A stretch of 64,000 nt of DNA from Candidatus Aminicenantota bacterium (lineage in GTDB: Bacteria > Acidobacteriota > Aminicenantia > Aminicenantales > Saccharicenantaceae), in NCBI GenBank assembly GCA_026393975.1, contig JAPKZD010000003.1:19481-83480 (forward strand). The letters run 5' to 3'. A program made the position numbers and the translations under genes. Below, one piece after another: positions 26,001 through 33,020 of the stretch. The notes under the pieces are model-generated. The model saw only the letters and a program-made list of their open reading frames with translations. It was not told where the DNA came from and searched no databases. The stretch's first letter is position 1. Every line of letters starts with the position of its first letter.

Positions 26001-26560
26001 GAGCCCTCGGGGAACGACGACAGGGTCTTGAGGAACATGCCGTTCTCGCTGAGGTTGACCAGTTTGGCCTCGCCCAGGGGCCCGGTCTCGATGCGGATGT
26101 CCCGGGAGCCGTCGAGCGTGACCCGCATGGAGGACCGCTTTTCCCGGGACCGCTGGGCGATGAGGAAGCTGATCTTCCGCCGTATGGCGGCCGGGTCCGT
26201 CGGCTTGGCCAGGCAGCAGTCGATGCGGCCGTAGCTGGCCAGGTCGATGACGGACCCGTTCGTAGCGGATTCGGTCAGAAGGATCTTGATGATGGCATCG
26301 GAGTTCTTGAAAAGCTCGTTGAGGAAACGGAGCAGTTCGGTGCCCTTCATCCGGGGCAGGTCTTCGTTGACGACGAGGACGTTGACCTCCGGGAGAGCCT
26401 TGATCAGCTGGATGGCCTCGACGCCGCTCGTCGTCGTGTACACGGCATAGATGTCCCGCAGGGCCCGCTGGAGTTTCTCGAGATAGGCGAGGTTGTCGTC
26501 GACGACGAGGACGACGGGCAGGGCGCCCGCGGCTGTCTTTTCCATCTGCTCTCGCGCCAT
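23009..26560 (-). CDS. Receiver-PilZ-PilZ-alpha/beta hydrolase-methyltransferase fusion
   Basis: 1183 residues, unusually large. (1) Receiver-like domain 15-135: acidic pair D21-D22 and K119 are kept, but the phospho-acceptor position is N65 (VVNEDLPRMKG), so it is probably not phosphorylated there. (2) PilZ about 138-235 with R142-x3-R146 and NLSENG. (3) A linker that may hold a further PilZ-associated fold. (4) PilZ about 362-460 with R365-x3-R369 and DISPNG; both look able to bind c-di-GMP. (5) Alpha/beta hydrolase about 500-790 with putative triad S631, D734 and H763; the nucleophile elbow TFSFSA lacks GxSxG and resembles LuxD-type acyl thioesterases. (6) Class-I SAM methyltransferase about 825-1170 (LDLGGGTGN). 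Overlaps the HD-GYP kinase gene. Confidence 0.85.
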   Translation of the reverse strand: MAREQMEKTAAGALPVVLVVDDNLAYLEKLQRALRDIYAVYTTTSGVEAIQLIKALPEVNVLVVNEDLPRMKGTELLRFLNELFKNSDAIIKILLTESATNGSVIDLASYGRIDCCLAKPTDPAAIRRKISFLIAQRSREKRSSMRVTLDGSRDIRIETGPLGEAKLVNLSENGMFLKTLSSFPEGSAVPLSISLPDGRHYMVNGRVVRQDIDQGGVGVEFEAIDDTSRLSLLQFMSDYVSIRDLTELKLRYPFLRTDEMVLFTDSVKIESLMREALVRKVEVAAVPARSGNPEILSFADIRPPSVCLLSGEKLDVKFKTSDLLFVSYQIGYATYNFETMISRIFPDGRTLVCLYPRVMFYSEKRADKRISPAGDLRVEIPLPSPFDRKLRGRITDISPNGMSFVADYAAPALLKGTPLESFAILDDEKVLWEETGEVRHVARAEAGEDPGLKYGVQFGIGRMSIQSVQPPDLDFARHGEDAPEKAGVRGHAIPPADFVKTSLMVPHVIRLENRRGEEIVGLLNTALPLDDRPVPVVIVPPAFGKTKEVLFGLALTLCENFRLLGKPLAVIRYDGIRKKGESHNDPEADEPPYEMLNTNFSQGAEDIVAVLDWLQTNPKLKASSVILLTFSFSALEARIVLRDEVQRRRVDYWIACMGTPEFRDLMVRINCGLDFLEHYQLGIKLGVMPVLGNLVNVDPYVADGVVNAVATLEQAREDMRHLDLPITWIYGQYDNWVKAEFIRDVMSVQVDAPREVISVPIGHNARTSKEGLRLFGTITSLIYRFLHKELVQPVLPGRKDMEVMRRTEKDRLPPRNLKNRKSYWKHYLVGDEKLIGFDVMALSDDYQQLMRDQLHALELRPGDRLLDLGGGTGNFIEHLLLSGSGLPAQTTIADLIPEAMKKASRKLVSRFPMLKEPGRFDLVAVDLEMSRFLAVRRFLDGEVGTFEEMADKVENLALESAIKIQEDYSPRLHRILRGERITPAHDDWLKTRFDLHEYRIITDFNRAARYVRGLSGSKPDLRRLLMPGTLEGTFHLPVKAGWYNKILMSLVLSYIFNPAETLKEARRIIMPGGLLVLSSMRPDTDASGPFTRLLKKIEAMPPEALPPERPKTLLIESLRAFLNDAQELVDLEEAGTFDFFDPEKLEALLEETGWEILRVIPSYGTPPQGYVYVTKARDSDGKP

Positions 26561-26660
26561 CTAGGGTCCGGCCTCCCTGGAACGCATGGATCCTTTTAGT
26601 CGGCCGATGGGCAGGGGCGTGGAAAATAACAAAGGTTCAGAGGTCAGACCACGACACCAA

Positions 26661-26694
26661 ATTTTGTAGGACTCCATACGCATCCATACAAAAT
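26661..26694. repeat. Inverted repeat ATTTTGTA-N18-TACAAAAT
   Basis: A perfect 8-bp inverted repeat lies in the A/T-rich gap between the aldolase 3' end and the PilZ-fusion start. The loop contains a small direct repeat (CCATAC twice). There is no T-run beside it, so it is a possible operator or weak hairpin rather than a clear terminator. Confidence 0.35.
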
Positions 26695-26716
26695 GTAGTA
26701 TATAACCTTAAGCCTG

Positions 26717-27478
26717 TCAAGGGGTTCTTGGCCTGAGACCTCTGACGATCTCGGACGCCGCCTGCGAAAAAAGGCCGATATCGATGCCCGAACAGACGAG
26801 AGTGTAGCCTTCCGCCAGGGCCTTGACGGCGCCGGGCGTATTCACGGTGAAGATACCGGCTGGGACGCTCCTGCGGGCGCACGCTTCCGCGATGGTCCTG
26901 ACCGCGTCCTGGACGTCGGGGTCCTGGATCCGGCCGGGCTTGCCCATGCTGGCGGAGAGGTCGTAGGGTCCAATGAAAACGGCATCGACCCCGGCGACCC
27001 CGAGGATGGCTTCGATCGCGCCCACGCCATCGATGTGCTCGATCTGGGCGACGACGACCGTTTCCTGGTTGGCCGTCTCGACGTTCTCCTGAAAGCGAGC
27101 CCCGTAGCCGTTGGCCCGGCTGAAGCCGACGCTCCGCCCGCCTTCGGGCGGATACTTGGCCCAGTGGACGGCCCGAGCGGCGTCTTCGGCGCTGTTGACA
27201 TGGGGAACGATGATGCCGGCCGCGCCGGTGTCCATGGCTTTTTTCACCCACATCTCCCGGTTCTCCGGGATGCGGATGAGGGCCGCGCAAGGGCCGCGCA
27301 ACGCCTGGACCAGGCGCAGGACGTCCCGGGCCTCGAGGGCTCCGTGCTCCATGTCGAGGAAGAGCCAGTCGAAGCCGGCGGCGGAGGCGATCTCGGCCAG
27401 CTCCGGCGAGGGCAGGCTGAGCAGGGTCCCGATGAGCCGGTCGCCACGGAGGAGCCGGTCGCGGAAAGGGGTGCTCAT
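26717..27478 (-). CDS. HpcH/HpaI-family class II aldolase
   Basis: 253 residues. It shows the family pattern throughout: IGTLLSLPSPELAEIAS, FDWLFLDMEHG (metal/active site), ALIRIPENREMWVKKAMDTGAAGIIVPHV, RSVGFSRANGYG and VAQIEHIDGVGAIEAILG (metal-binding Glu), FIGPYDLSASMG. Family knowledge: Mg-dependent retro-aldol cleavage of 2-keto-3-deoxy sugar acids or 4-hydroxy-2-oxoheptanedioate to pyruvate plus an aldehyde; the exact substrate is unresolved. Its start overlaps the esterase stop (ATGA), making it the third gene of an O-methyltransferase-esterase-aldolase operon. Confidence 0.92.
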   Translation of the reverse strand: MSTPFRDRLLRGDRLIGTLLSLPSPELAEIASAAGFDWLFLDMEHGALEARDVLRLVQALRGPCAALIRIPENREMWVKKAMDTGAAGIIVPHVNSAEDAARAVHWAKYPPEGGRSVGFSRANGYGARFQENVETANQETVVVAQIEHIDGVGAIEAILGVAGVDAVFIGPYDLSASMGKPGRIQDPDVQDAVRTIAEACARRSVPAGIFTVNTPGAVKALAEGYTLVCSGIDIGLFSQAASEIVRGLRPRTP

Positions 27479-28389
27479 CGGTTAAAGCTCTCGCCGATGA
27501 ACTTCAGTCCATCGACGATCCCGGTCCGCCAGTAGATCCAGGCATGGGCGCCGTCCCGGACCCTGAATTCGTGGGGGATCTTGCGGTCGCTGAGAACGAT
27601 GTGGAGAGCGCAGTTGCCACGGATGAGGAAGTCGTCGTCGCCGCAATCGATGTAGTAGCGCACTTTTTTCAGCGATTCCTCGGGCAGGGACTTGGCCAGG
27701 TCGAGCGGACTGACCTTGCGGAAGTACGGTGTCAGCCGGTCTTTGCCCGTCAGTCCGACCCCCAAGACGGGGCCGACGACCTTATCCCAAGTGTCCTGTT
27801 TCATGCCCAGGATCTCCTCGTCCGGCCAAACGGCGGCACTGAACGCCGCGCAGGCCGCGAACAGCTCTGGATGGCGTAGGGCGTAGACGAGCGTTCCCCA
27901 GCCGCCCATCGACAGCCCGGAGACGCCCCGGAATTCGCGGGACGGGCGGGTCCGGTAAGTGGCGTCGATGTGGGGGATGAACTCCTGAACGAACATGTCC
28001 TCGTAGCGGACTTTGCTCTGGGAGTCGTTGATGTACCAGCTGACGCCGCCGTCGGGCATGACGATGATCATCGGCGGGATCTCACGGGAGGCGATGGCTC
28101 GGTCGGCGGCCATGTCGATCTCGCCGAACTGGATCCAGCCCGATTCGTTGTCCGTGTAGCCGTGGAGGAGGTAGACGACGGGGTAGCGGCGCGTCGAAGT
28201 GGCGTAGCCCGGCGGCAGGTAAACGGCGTAGGCGACGTCCCGGCCGAGGATGGCGCTGGTGAGATGAAGCCCCTCGAGAACCTGGCCTGCTGTGGGACCT
28301 TCGATCGCGATGAGCGGGCACGTCACGGCCAGGCCGAGAACGATGAGGCTGGCCGCGAACATCCGGTGATGGACCTTAGGGTTATTCAT
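27475..28389 (-). CDS. Secreted esterase (esterase D / FrmB-like alpha/beta hydrolase)
   Basis: 304 residues. A signal peptide (about 1-28) precedes a PF00756-type esterase: YPVVYLLHGYTDNESGW (oxyanion region), nucleophile elbow GLSMGG, acidic residue near DCGDDDFLI, and histidine in GAHAWIYWR. Related enzymes include S-formylglutathione hydrolase, feruloyl/acetyl-xylan esterases and mycolyltransferases. Export argues against formaldehyde detoxification and for hydrolysis of an extracellular ester. It lies 11 nt after the exported O-methyltransferase gene and overlaps the aldolase. Confidence 0.9.
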   Translation of the reverse strand: MNNPKVHHRMFAASLIVLGLAVTCPLIAIEGPTAGQVLEGLHLTSAILGRDVAYAVYLPPGYATSTRRYPVVYLLHGYTDNESGWIQFGEIDMAADRAIASREIPPMIIVMPDGGVSWYINDSQSKVRYEDMFVQEFIPHIDATYRTRPSREFRGVSGLSMGGWGTLVYALRHPELFAACAAFSAAVWPDEEILGMKQDTWDKVVGPVLGVGLTGKDRLTPYFRKVSPLDLAKSLPEESLKKVRYYIDCGDDDFLIRGNCALHIVLSDRKIPHEFRVRDGAHAWIYWRTGIVDGLKFIGESFNR

Positions 28390-28400
28390 GGACGTCTCCC

Positions 28401-29048
28401 TTAAATCTTCTTGCGGAAGCTCAGGGAGATCCCGCCGCTCGCCGAGGTGTCGATCGTCGTCTCTATGAAGTCGAGACTACGGACGTAATCGAGGAAGTCC
28501 CGGATGCCCTTCATATAGCCCAGGCTCGAGACGTTGTGGACGGCGAAACAGCCGCCGGGGGCGAGCTTGGGGAGCAGGGCTTTGAAGTAGTTCAGGGTCC
28601 AGTTCTTGTCGGCGTCGATGAAGACGAAGTCGAACGGTCCTGGCAGCTCCTCGACGAGCTCGTGGGCGTCGGCCAGCCGGGCGTCGATGGTGCCGTCGAG
28701 TCCGGAAGCCTTGAAATTCCGGACGGCCAAGAGGTGCCGGAATTCCTCGATCTCGACGGTGATGAGCGAGCCGCCCGTCTTGCTCAGGGCCCAGGCCTGC
28801 CAGATCCCCGAGTGCCCCGTGGACGTGCCGATCTCGAGGGCGCGCGTGTAGCCGTGCTTGAGGATGATGTCGTAGAGAAACCGGCCGTCGGCCTCGGTGA
28901 CGTTCTCCTCGCGCCACTGATCTTTCTGCGAGGCGAGGAATTCCCGGACGCGATCGTCGAGGGATTGGGAGGCCGTCGCGGATTGCCCGTAAGCGAGGAG
29001 GGAGAGCAACGAGCCGAACGCGATGACCAGACAGGCCGCTTTTTTCAT
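28401..29048 (-). CDS. Class-I O-methyltransferase with an N-terminal signal peptide
   Basis: 215 residues. The core is a catechol/caffeoyl-CoA-type O-methyltransferase: ALEIGTSTGHSGIW (SAM motif I), FVFIDADKNWTLNYF (metal-binding motif), LAPGGCFAVHN. The N-terminus, MKKAACLVIAFGSLLSLLAYGQSATAS, reads as a cleavable signal peptide, which is odd because SAM is cytosolic. The first in-frame start after the promoter is this ATG, so the peptide is not an annotation artefact. It could be a membrane-tethered enzyme. The only SD is weak (TAGAG). First gene of the esterase-aldolase operon. Confidence 0.82.
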   Translation of the reverse strand: MKKAACLVIAFGSLLSLLAYGQSATASQSLDDRVREFLASQKDQWREENVTEADGRFLYDIILKHGYTRALEIGTSTGHSGIWQAWALSKTGGSLITVEIEEFRHLLAVRNFKASGLDGTIDARLADAHELVEELPGPFDFVFIDADKNWTLNYFKALLPKLAPGGCFAVHNVSSLGYMKGIRDFLDYVRSLDFIETTIDTSASGGISLSFRKKI

Positions 29049-29066
29049 CTCTAGCCGCCTACAGGC

Positions 29067-29095
29067 ACTATAGGGGAGCGCTGATGCCTTGTCAA
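29067..29095 (-). promoter_or_regulatory. Promoter of the O-methyltransferase operon
   Basis: On the minus strand TTGACA (29095-29090), 17-nt spacer, TATAGT (29072-29067): an almost consensus sigma-70 promoter. The transcript would start about 29060, a 12-nt leader before the ATG, so the large inverted-repeat element lies upstream of it and is not transcribed with this operon. Confidence 0.7.
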
Positions 29096-29115
29096 ACCGT
29101 GCCAGGCAAGAAAAA

Positions 29116-29294
29116 GGTTCTTCTTTAACTTTCGGGGAATATTCGACGGCAGTGAATACCGCCCTGAAGACCCCCGTAGCGGAGGGGGACCCATCGCTCG
29201 GCGATGGGGGAACCGCCGGGACTGGTTCCCGGGGGGGCCGGGGGGAAAGGGGCGGTATTCATTGCCGTGATTCCCCGAAAGCTTGAGAAGAACC
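29116..29294. repeat. 179-bp multibranched inverted-repeat element
   Basis: Outer arms 29116-29165 and 29249-29294 are complementary over roughly 40 positions: 9 bp, a 4-nt mismatch, 12 bp (TTCGGGGAAT core), a 4-nt bulge, then 19 bp with one G-T wobble (TGAATACCGCCC). Enclosed are three further hairpins: 29171-29188 (CCCCC/GGGGG), 29190-29208 (CCCATCGC/GCGATGGG, 3-nt loop) and 29209-29229 (GGAACC/GGTTCC, 9-nt loop). Short A-runs flank both ends. It abuts the T-tract of the terminator next door and the promoter of the O-methyltransferase operon. No ORF lies in it. Could be a MITE-like insertion or a structured RNA. Confidence 0.75.
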
Positions 29295-29329
29295 AAAAAA
29301 AAGGGCCGCTCTCTTCCGGAGAGCGGCCC
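29295..29329 (-). terminator. Rho-independent terminator of the thioredoxin-TPR gene
   Basis: Read on the minus strand: a perfect 11-bp G/C-rich stem (29329-29319 with 29313-29303), a 5-nt loop, then eight T residues (29302-29295). It begins 22 nt after the stop of the thioredoxin-TPR gene. Confidence 0.93.
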
Positions 29330-29351
29330 GTTAGTGAGCGATTCCAGGCGT

Positions 29352-30908
29352 CTACTTCTTGACTTCTCCGCCCTTCTCCTTGGCCATGGCGTCCTTGATG
29401 TCCTTGACGAGCTTCTCGTACTGCTGGACGGGGAATCCCTCGTACTTGACGGCCATGGGCTTGACGAGCTCGAGGGCCTTTTCGGCGGCCCTGAGGGCCT
29501 CGGCGTAGTTCTTCAGCTTGAAGAGGACCTGACCGAGGACGTAGTTGTTGTAATAGTCGGAAGTGAGCTCGACCGACTTTTTGGCCGCCGCGAGGGCGTT
29601 GTCGAGGTTCGTCCCCTGCTTGTTCCAGAAACTGGCGTAGCTCGAGAGGCTCCCTTGGTCGCCCCAGTTCTTCTTAGCGAATTCCGGCCCGTAGATCGCC
29701 AGGGCCTTGTCGGTCTTACCGAGCTTGGCGAAGATCCCGGCGACCTGGGCGAGCGTGTACGACTGGTCGGGCTTCAGCTTGGCGGCCAGGTCGGCCATGG
29801 CCTCGACGCTCTCGAGGTTTTTGTTCTGTTCCAGCCAAAAATTCGCGTAGCCGGTCAGAGCGTAGACGGCGTTCGAAACATAGCCGTCGATGAAATCCTT
29901 TCCAAATTCCTCTTCGGCCTTGGCCGGGTCGCCTTTGAGAACATAGAGCCGGGCGAGGTTCTGCTGGTAGTTGGGGTTCTGCGGATAGCCGGCGATGTCC
30001 TTGAGCTTCTCGGCCATGGCGATGCCCTTGTCGACCGGCTCCTTGTCCCGGACGATGCGCTCGACGTAGGAGCCGAGGGCATCCTTGTCTTCGGGGTACT
30101 TAGCCGTGTACGCGTCGAAGAACTTGCTTGCGTCTTCCTTGGAGGCCTGGTAGCCGTAGTAGTAGCCCAGGTAGGAGTAAGCCTGCTTGACGAGCTTGCT
30201 CTCGGGGTATTTCTTGATGAAGGATTGAAGGGGAGCCGGGTCGGGCTTACGGCCCATGGAGGCCATCTGGCCGAGCTCGAACTCGGCGGCCTGGGTGTAG
30301 GGGACGGTCGCCTTGAGGTACTCGAAGGTGTAGGCGCCCTGTTTTCCCTCGGGGTCGAGGGCGATGACCTTGGCGTAGAGCTCCTTGGTCTTCGCTTCCA
30401 TCGTGTAGCGATCGCCGCACTTCTGGGCGAGCTTGAAGACGACCTCGACGTTTGTCGGCTCCTTGGCGTAGCGCTCGCTCAAGGCGAGATAAGTGTCGAC
30501 CCCGGATAGGGATTTCTGGACCCTTTCTAGGAACTTGTCGGCGGGCGGGCCATAGCCGACGATCCAATCGACTTCTTTCCCGTTCTTATCGACGATGAGC
30601 TCGGTCGGCGTCGCGCTGATATTGTACTTCTCGTACATAGCGTCGCCGTTCTTGTCGCCGCGGCTGGCGCGGTAGAGGATGACGTTCTTGTTGAGGAAAT
30701 CGGCGTATTTGGGGTTGTTGTAGAACTGCTGAACCAGCAGTTTGCAGCTCCCTCAGCCACTCGAGTAGAAGTCGATGAGGATGAGCTTGTTGAGCTTCTG
30801 GGCCTGGGCCAGCGCTTCGTCGAAGGGGCCCGTGAGAACCGTGGCCGTCTGGGCGGCGGCGAGGGACGCGACGAGGAGGAGGCCGGCGATGGCGGTGAAC
30901 TTTTTCAT
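29352..30908 (-). CDS. Thioredoxin-fold/TPR protein, probable selenoprotein (in-frame TGA = Sec52)
   Basis: A single 518-residue frame is interrupted only by TGA at 30755-30753. Upstream: ATG at 30908 with AAGGAGG 5 nt away, a signal peptide (about 1-19, ending AAA-Q), then KLILIDFYSS-G. Downstream: GSCK, a thioredoxin continuation with cis-proline ATPTELIVD, then about 370 residues of TPR-like helical repeats. With TGA read as selenocysteine the active site is U52-G-S-C55, exactly where thioredoxins have CxxC. Starting 10 nt after TGA is a perfect 8-bp hairpin with loop GUU, as expected of a bacterial SECIS. Expected location is the periplasm; role probably thiol/disulfide or peroxide chemistry on a bound partner. 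The alternative, a nonsense mutation, is less likely because both halves are intact. Confidence 0.85.
30724..30742 (-). promoter_or_regulatory. Candidate bacterial SECIS element
   Basis: In the mRNA, AACUGCUG (30742-30735) pairs perfectly with CAGCAGUU (30731-30724) around the loop GUU. The loop begins 18 nt after the UGA codon, within the 16-37-nt window used for bacterial SECIS searches, and has G as its first base as SelB recognition requires. Confidence 0.7.
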
Positions 30909-30944
30909 GCAGCCCTCCTTGGGTTTAAACGATTCGTCCCGGTC

Positions 30945-30973
30945 AACATACCGCATCCGGCGACGAAATGCAA
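30945..30973 (-). promoter_or_regulatory. Promoter of the thioredoxin-TPR gene
   Basis: On the minus strand TTGCAT (30973-30968), 17 nt, TATGTT (30950-30945). The start near 30938 gives a 30-nt leader with a strong SD. Confidence 0.5.
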
Positions 30974-31080
30974 TCCGCCGCCTCTTCTCTGGATACGCGG
31001 ATATTCGTTTCTTTGCCCGGGGGGTTGTTGTCGCCCGCAGGCCGTGATAACATATCGTCCTGCTGGGACCATCGAAAAGC

Positions 31081-32517
31081 ATGTCCACCAAAGAACCGAC
31101 GAGCGTCGAACTGACCCGTAGAGAGAAACAAAGAGCGGCCGCGAATTCCGTCCTTGCCGCCCTGGGCCTGACGGGGATGAAACTCGCTGTCGGCCTCCTC
31201 AGCGGCTCGCTCGGGATCCTGGCCGAGGCCGCCCATTCGGGCCTCGACCTCGTCGCCGCGATTATCACCCTCGTCGCTGTCAGCGTTTCGGACAGGCCCG
31301 CCGACGAGGCTCACCCTTACGGCCACGGTAAGGTCGAGAATTTCTCCGCCCTCATAGAAACCCTGCTCCTCTTCCTCGCCTGCGCCTGGATCATCTACGA
31401 AGCCGTCCGCCGGATCTTCTTCCAAACGGTCCACGTCGACCCCAGCATTTGGGCCTTTCTCGTGATCATCATCTCCATCGCCATCGACGTCAGCCGGTCG
31501 CGGATGCTCAGCCGAGCGGCCATAAAGCACCAGAGCCAGGCCCTCGAGGCCGACGCCCTCCATTTCTCGACGGACGTCTGGTCGTCGGCGGTCGTCCTCG
31601 GCGGCCTCGTCCTCGTCTGGCTTGGCCGGAAAGTCTTCCCCGGGCACGCCGGCATCCTCGACCGGGCCGACGCGGCCGCCGCCCTGGGCGTCGCCTTCAT
31701 CGTCCTTTTCGTCAGCTACAGGCTGGGGAAGAGAACGATCGACGTCCTCCTCGACCGCGCGCCCGAGGGCGTGAAGGAAAAAATCGCGGCGGCGGCGGAC
31801 GAAGTCAAGGGAGTCATAAGTACCGGCAAAGTCCGGATCCGCGGGTCGGGCGCCCTCGTCTTCGTCGACATGACCATCGAAGTCGACCGCAACCTCTCGT
31901 TCGAACGGACCCACGCCATCGCCGAGGACGTCGAGGCCCGGATCCAGGCCCTCGTCCCGGGCGCGGACGTGGTTATCCACACCGACCCCCGCGAGAGCGA
32001 ACGCGAGACGATGGCCCGGCGCATCCGGGCCGTCGCCGAGAGGAACCAGGTCCCGGTCCACAACATCAGCGTCCACGAGGACGGCGGCGAGATCCACGTC
32101 GACCTCCACCTCGAGGTGGACGACCATCTTCTTCTCCACCAGGCCCACGACCTGGCCAGCCACATCGAGCAGGACCTCGAGGCGGACATCCCGGCCATCC
32201 AGCGCGTCAACACCCACATCGAATCGCGGGGTACGGGCGTCGGCAGCGGCCTGGACGTCACGGCCGAGGAAGGGCCGCTCGTCGAGCGGGTGAGGAAGAT
32301 CACCGAGGCCGTTGCCGGCCGGGCCTGCTGTCACAATATCCTCGTCCGCCGGCAGGGCGACCGCTTCGCGGTCTCCCTCCACTGCGAGTTCGACAGGAAC
32401 GCCCCCGTCATCGAGGCCCACAGGCTTTCCTCGCGGATCGAGGAGGCCCTGAAAAAGGAGATCCCTGAGATCGAGAACGTCCTCATCCACACCGAGCCGG
32501 AGGCTTCCCCGCAATGA
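31081..32517 (+). CDS. Cation diffusion facilitator with tandem C-terminal dimerisation domains
   Basis: 478 residues. The N-terminal membrane domain has six helices and the CDF metal-site pattern: AEAAHSGLDLV (His/Asp of helix II), HPYGHGKVENFSAL between helices, and EADALHFSTDVWSS (helix V). Family knowledge: proton-driven efflux of Zn, Fe, Mn or Co. The cytoplasmic part (about 215-478) is more than twice the usual size and contains three successive ferredoxin-like dimerisation modules, each with a GIH-type strand (ISTGKVRIRGSG, VHNISVHEDG, CCHNILVRRQG), instead of one. No SD is obvious. Its stop overlaps the ybaK start (ATGA). Confidence 0.92.
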   Translation: MSTKEPTSVELTRREKQRAAANSVLAALGLTGMKLAVGLLSGSLGILAEAAHSGLDLVAAIITLVAVSVSDRPADEAHPYGHGKVENFSALIETLLLFLACAWIIYEAVRRIFFQTVHVDPSIWAFLVIIISIAIDVSRSRMLSRAAIKHQSQALEADALHFSTDVWSSAVVLGGLVLVWLGRKVFPGHAGILDRADAAAALGVAFIVLFVSYRLGKRTIDVLLDRAPEGVKEKIAAAADEVKGVISTGKVRIRGSGALVFVDMTIEVDRNLSFERTHAIAEDVEARIQALVPGADVVIHTDPRESERETMARRIRAVAERNQVPVHNISVHEDGGEIHVDLHLEVDDHLLLHQAHDLASHIEQDLEADIPAIQRVNTHIESRGTGVGSGLDVTAEEGPLVERVRKITEAVAGRACCHNILVRRQGDRFAVSLHCEFDRNAPVIEAHRLSSRIEEALKKEIPEIENVLIHTEPEASPQ

Positions 32518-32999
32518 GCCACGACAAGGCGCCGATGACGCCGGCGGTGCGGGAACTCAAGCGGACGGGCGTGCCCTTCACCGAGCATCCCTACACGTAC
32601 GTGGAGCACGGCGGCACGGCGATGTTTGCCCGGGAATTCGGCGTCGACGAGCACGTCGTCGTCAAAACCTTGGTCATGGAGGACGACGCGAAGAGACCGC
32701 TCGTCGTTCTCATGCACGGCGACCGCGAAGTCTCGACCAAGGAGCTGGCCAGGATTCTGGACGTAAAGACCATCCAATCTTGCGCCCCGGAAACGGCCGA
32801 GCGCCACTCCGGCTACATGGTCGGCGGCACTTCGCCCTTCGGACTGCGCAAGGCGCTCCCGGTTTATATCGAAGAAACAATCCTGGAGCTGCCGAGAATC
32901 TACATCAACGGTGGTAAACGCGGTTTCCTCGTCGGCCTCGACCCGAAAGATTTGATGAGGGTTCTGAAGCCGACCTCGGTCCGGGTCGGGATCGTTTAG
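32514..32999 (+). CDS. ybaK: YbaK/ProX-family aminoacyl-tRNA deacylase
   Basis: 161 residues. The YbaK fold is evident: TPAVRELKRTGVPFTEHPY, VVKTLVMEDD (catalytic lysine in VKTL), LVVLMHGDREVSTKELA and YMVGGTSPFG, the family's invariant GG-SPFG loop. Family knowledge: hydrolyses Cys-tRNA(Pro) and related mischarged tRNAs in trans. Translationally coupled (4-bp overlap) to the CDF transporter gene, an association without obvious logic. Confidence 0.94.
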   Translation: MSHDKAPMTPAVRELKRTGVPFTEHPYTYVEHGGTAMFAREFGVDEHVVVKTLVMEDDAKRPLVVLMHGDREVSTKELARILDVKTIQSCAPETAERHSGYMVGGTSPFGLRKALPVYIEETILELPRIYINGGKRGFLVGLDPKDLMRVLKPTSVRVGIV

Positions 33000-33020
33000 C
33001 GGACGGCCGTCGAAGGCCGC

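Noticed and set aside
29116-29294. CRISPR array
   Set aside because: Repeats are inverted, not direct, and no regular spacer pattern exists anywhere in the window.
30753-31268. Separate short gene ending at the TGA, and an independent TPR gene starting at 30638
   Set aside because: Both are in the same frame, form one continuous thioredoxin fold and share one promoter and terminator; treating them as two genes would split the active site.
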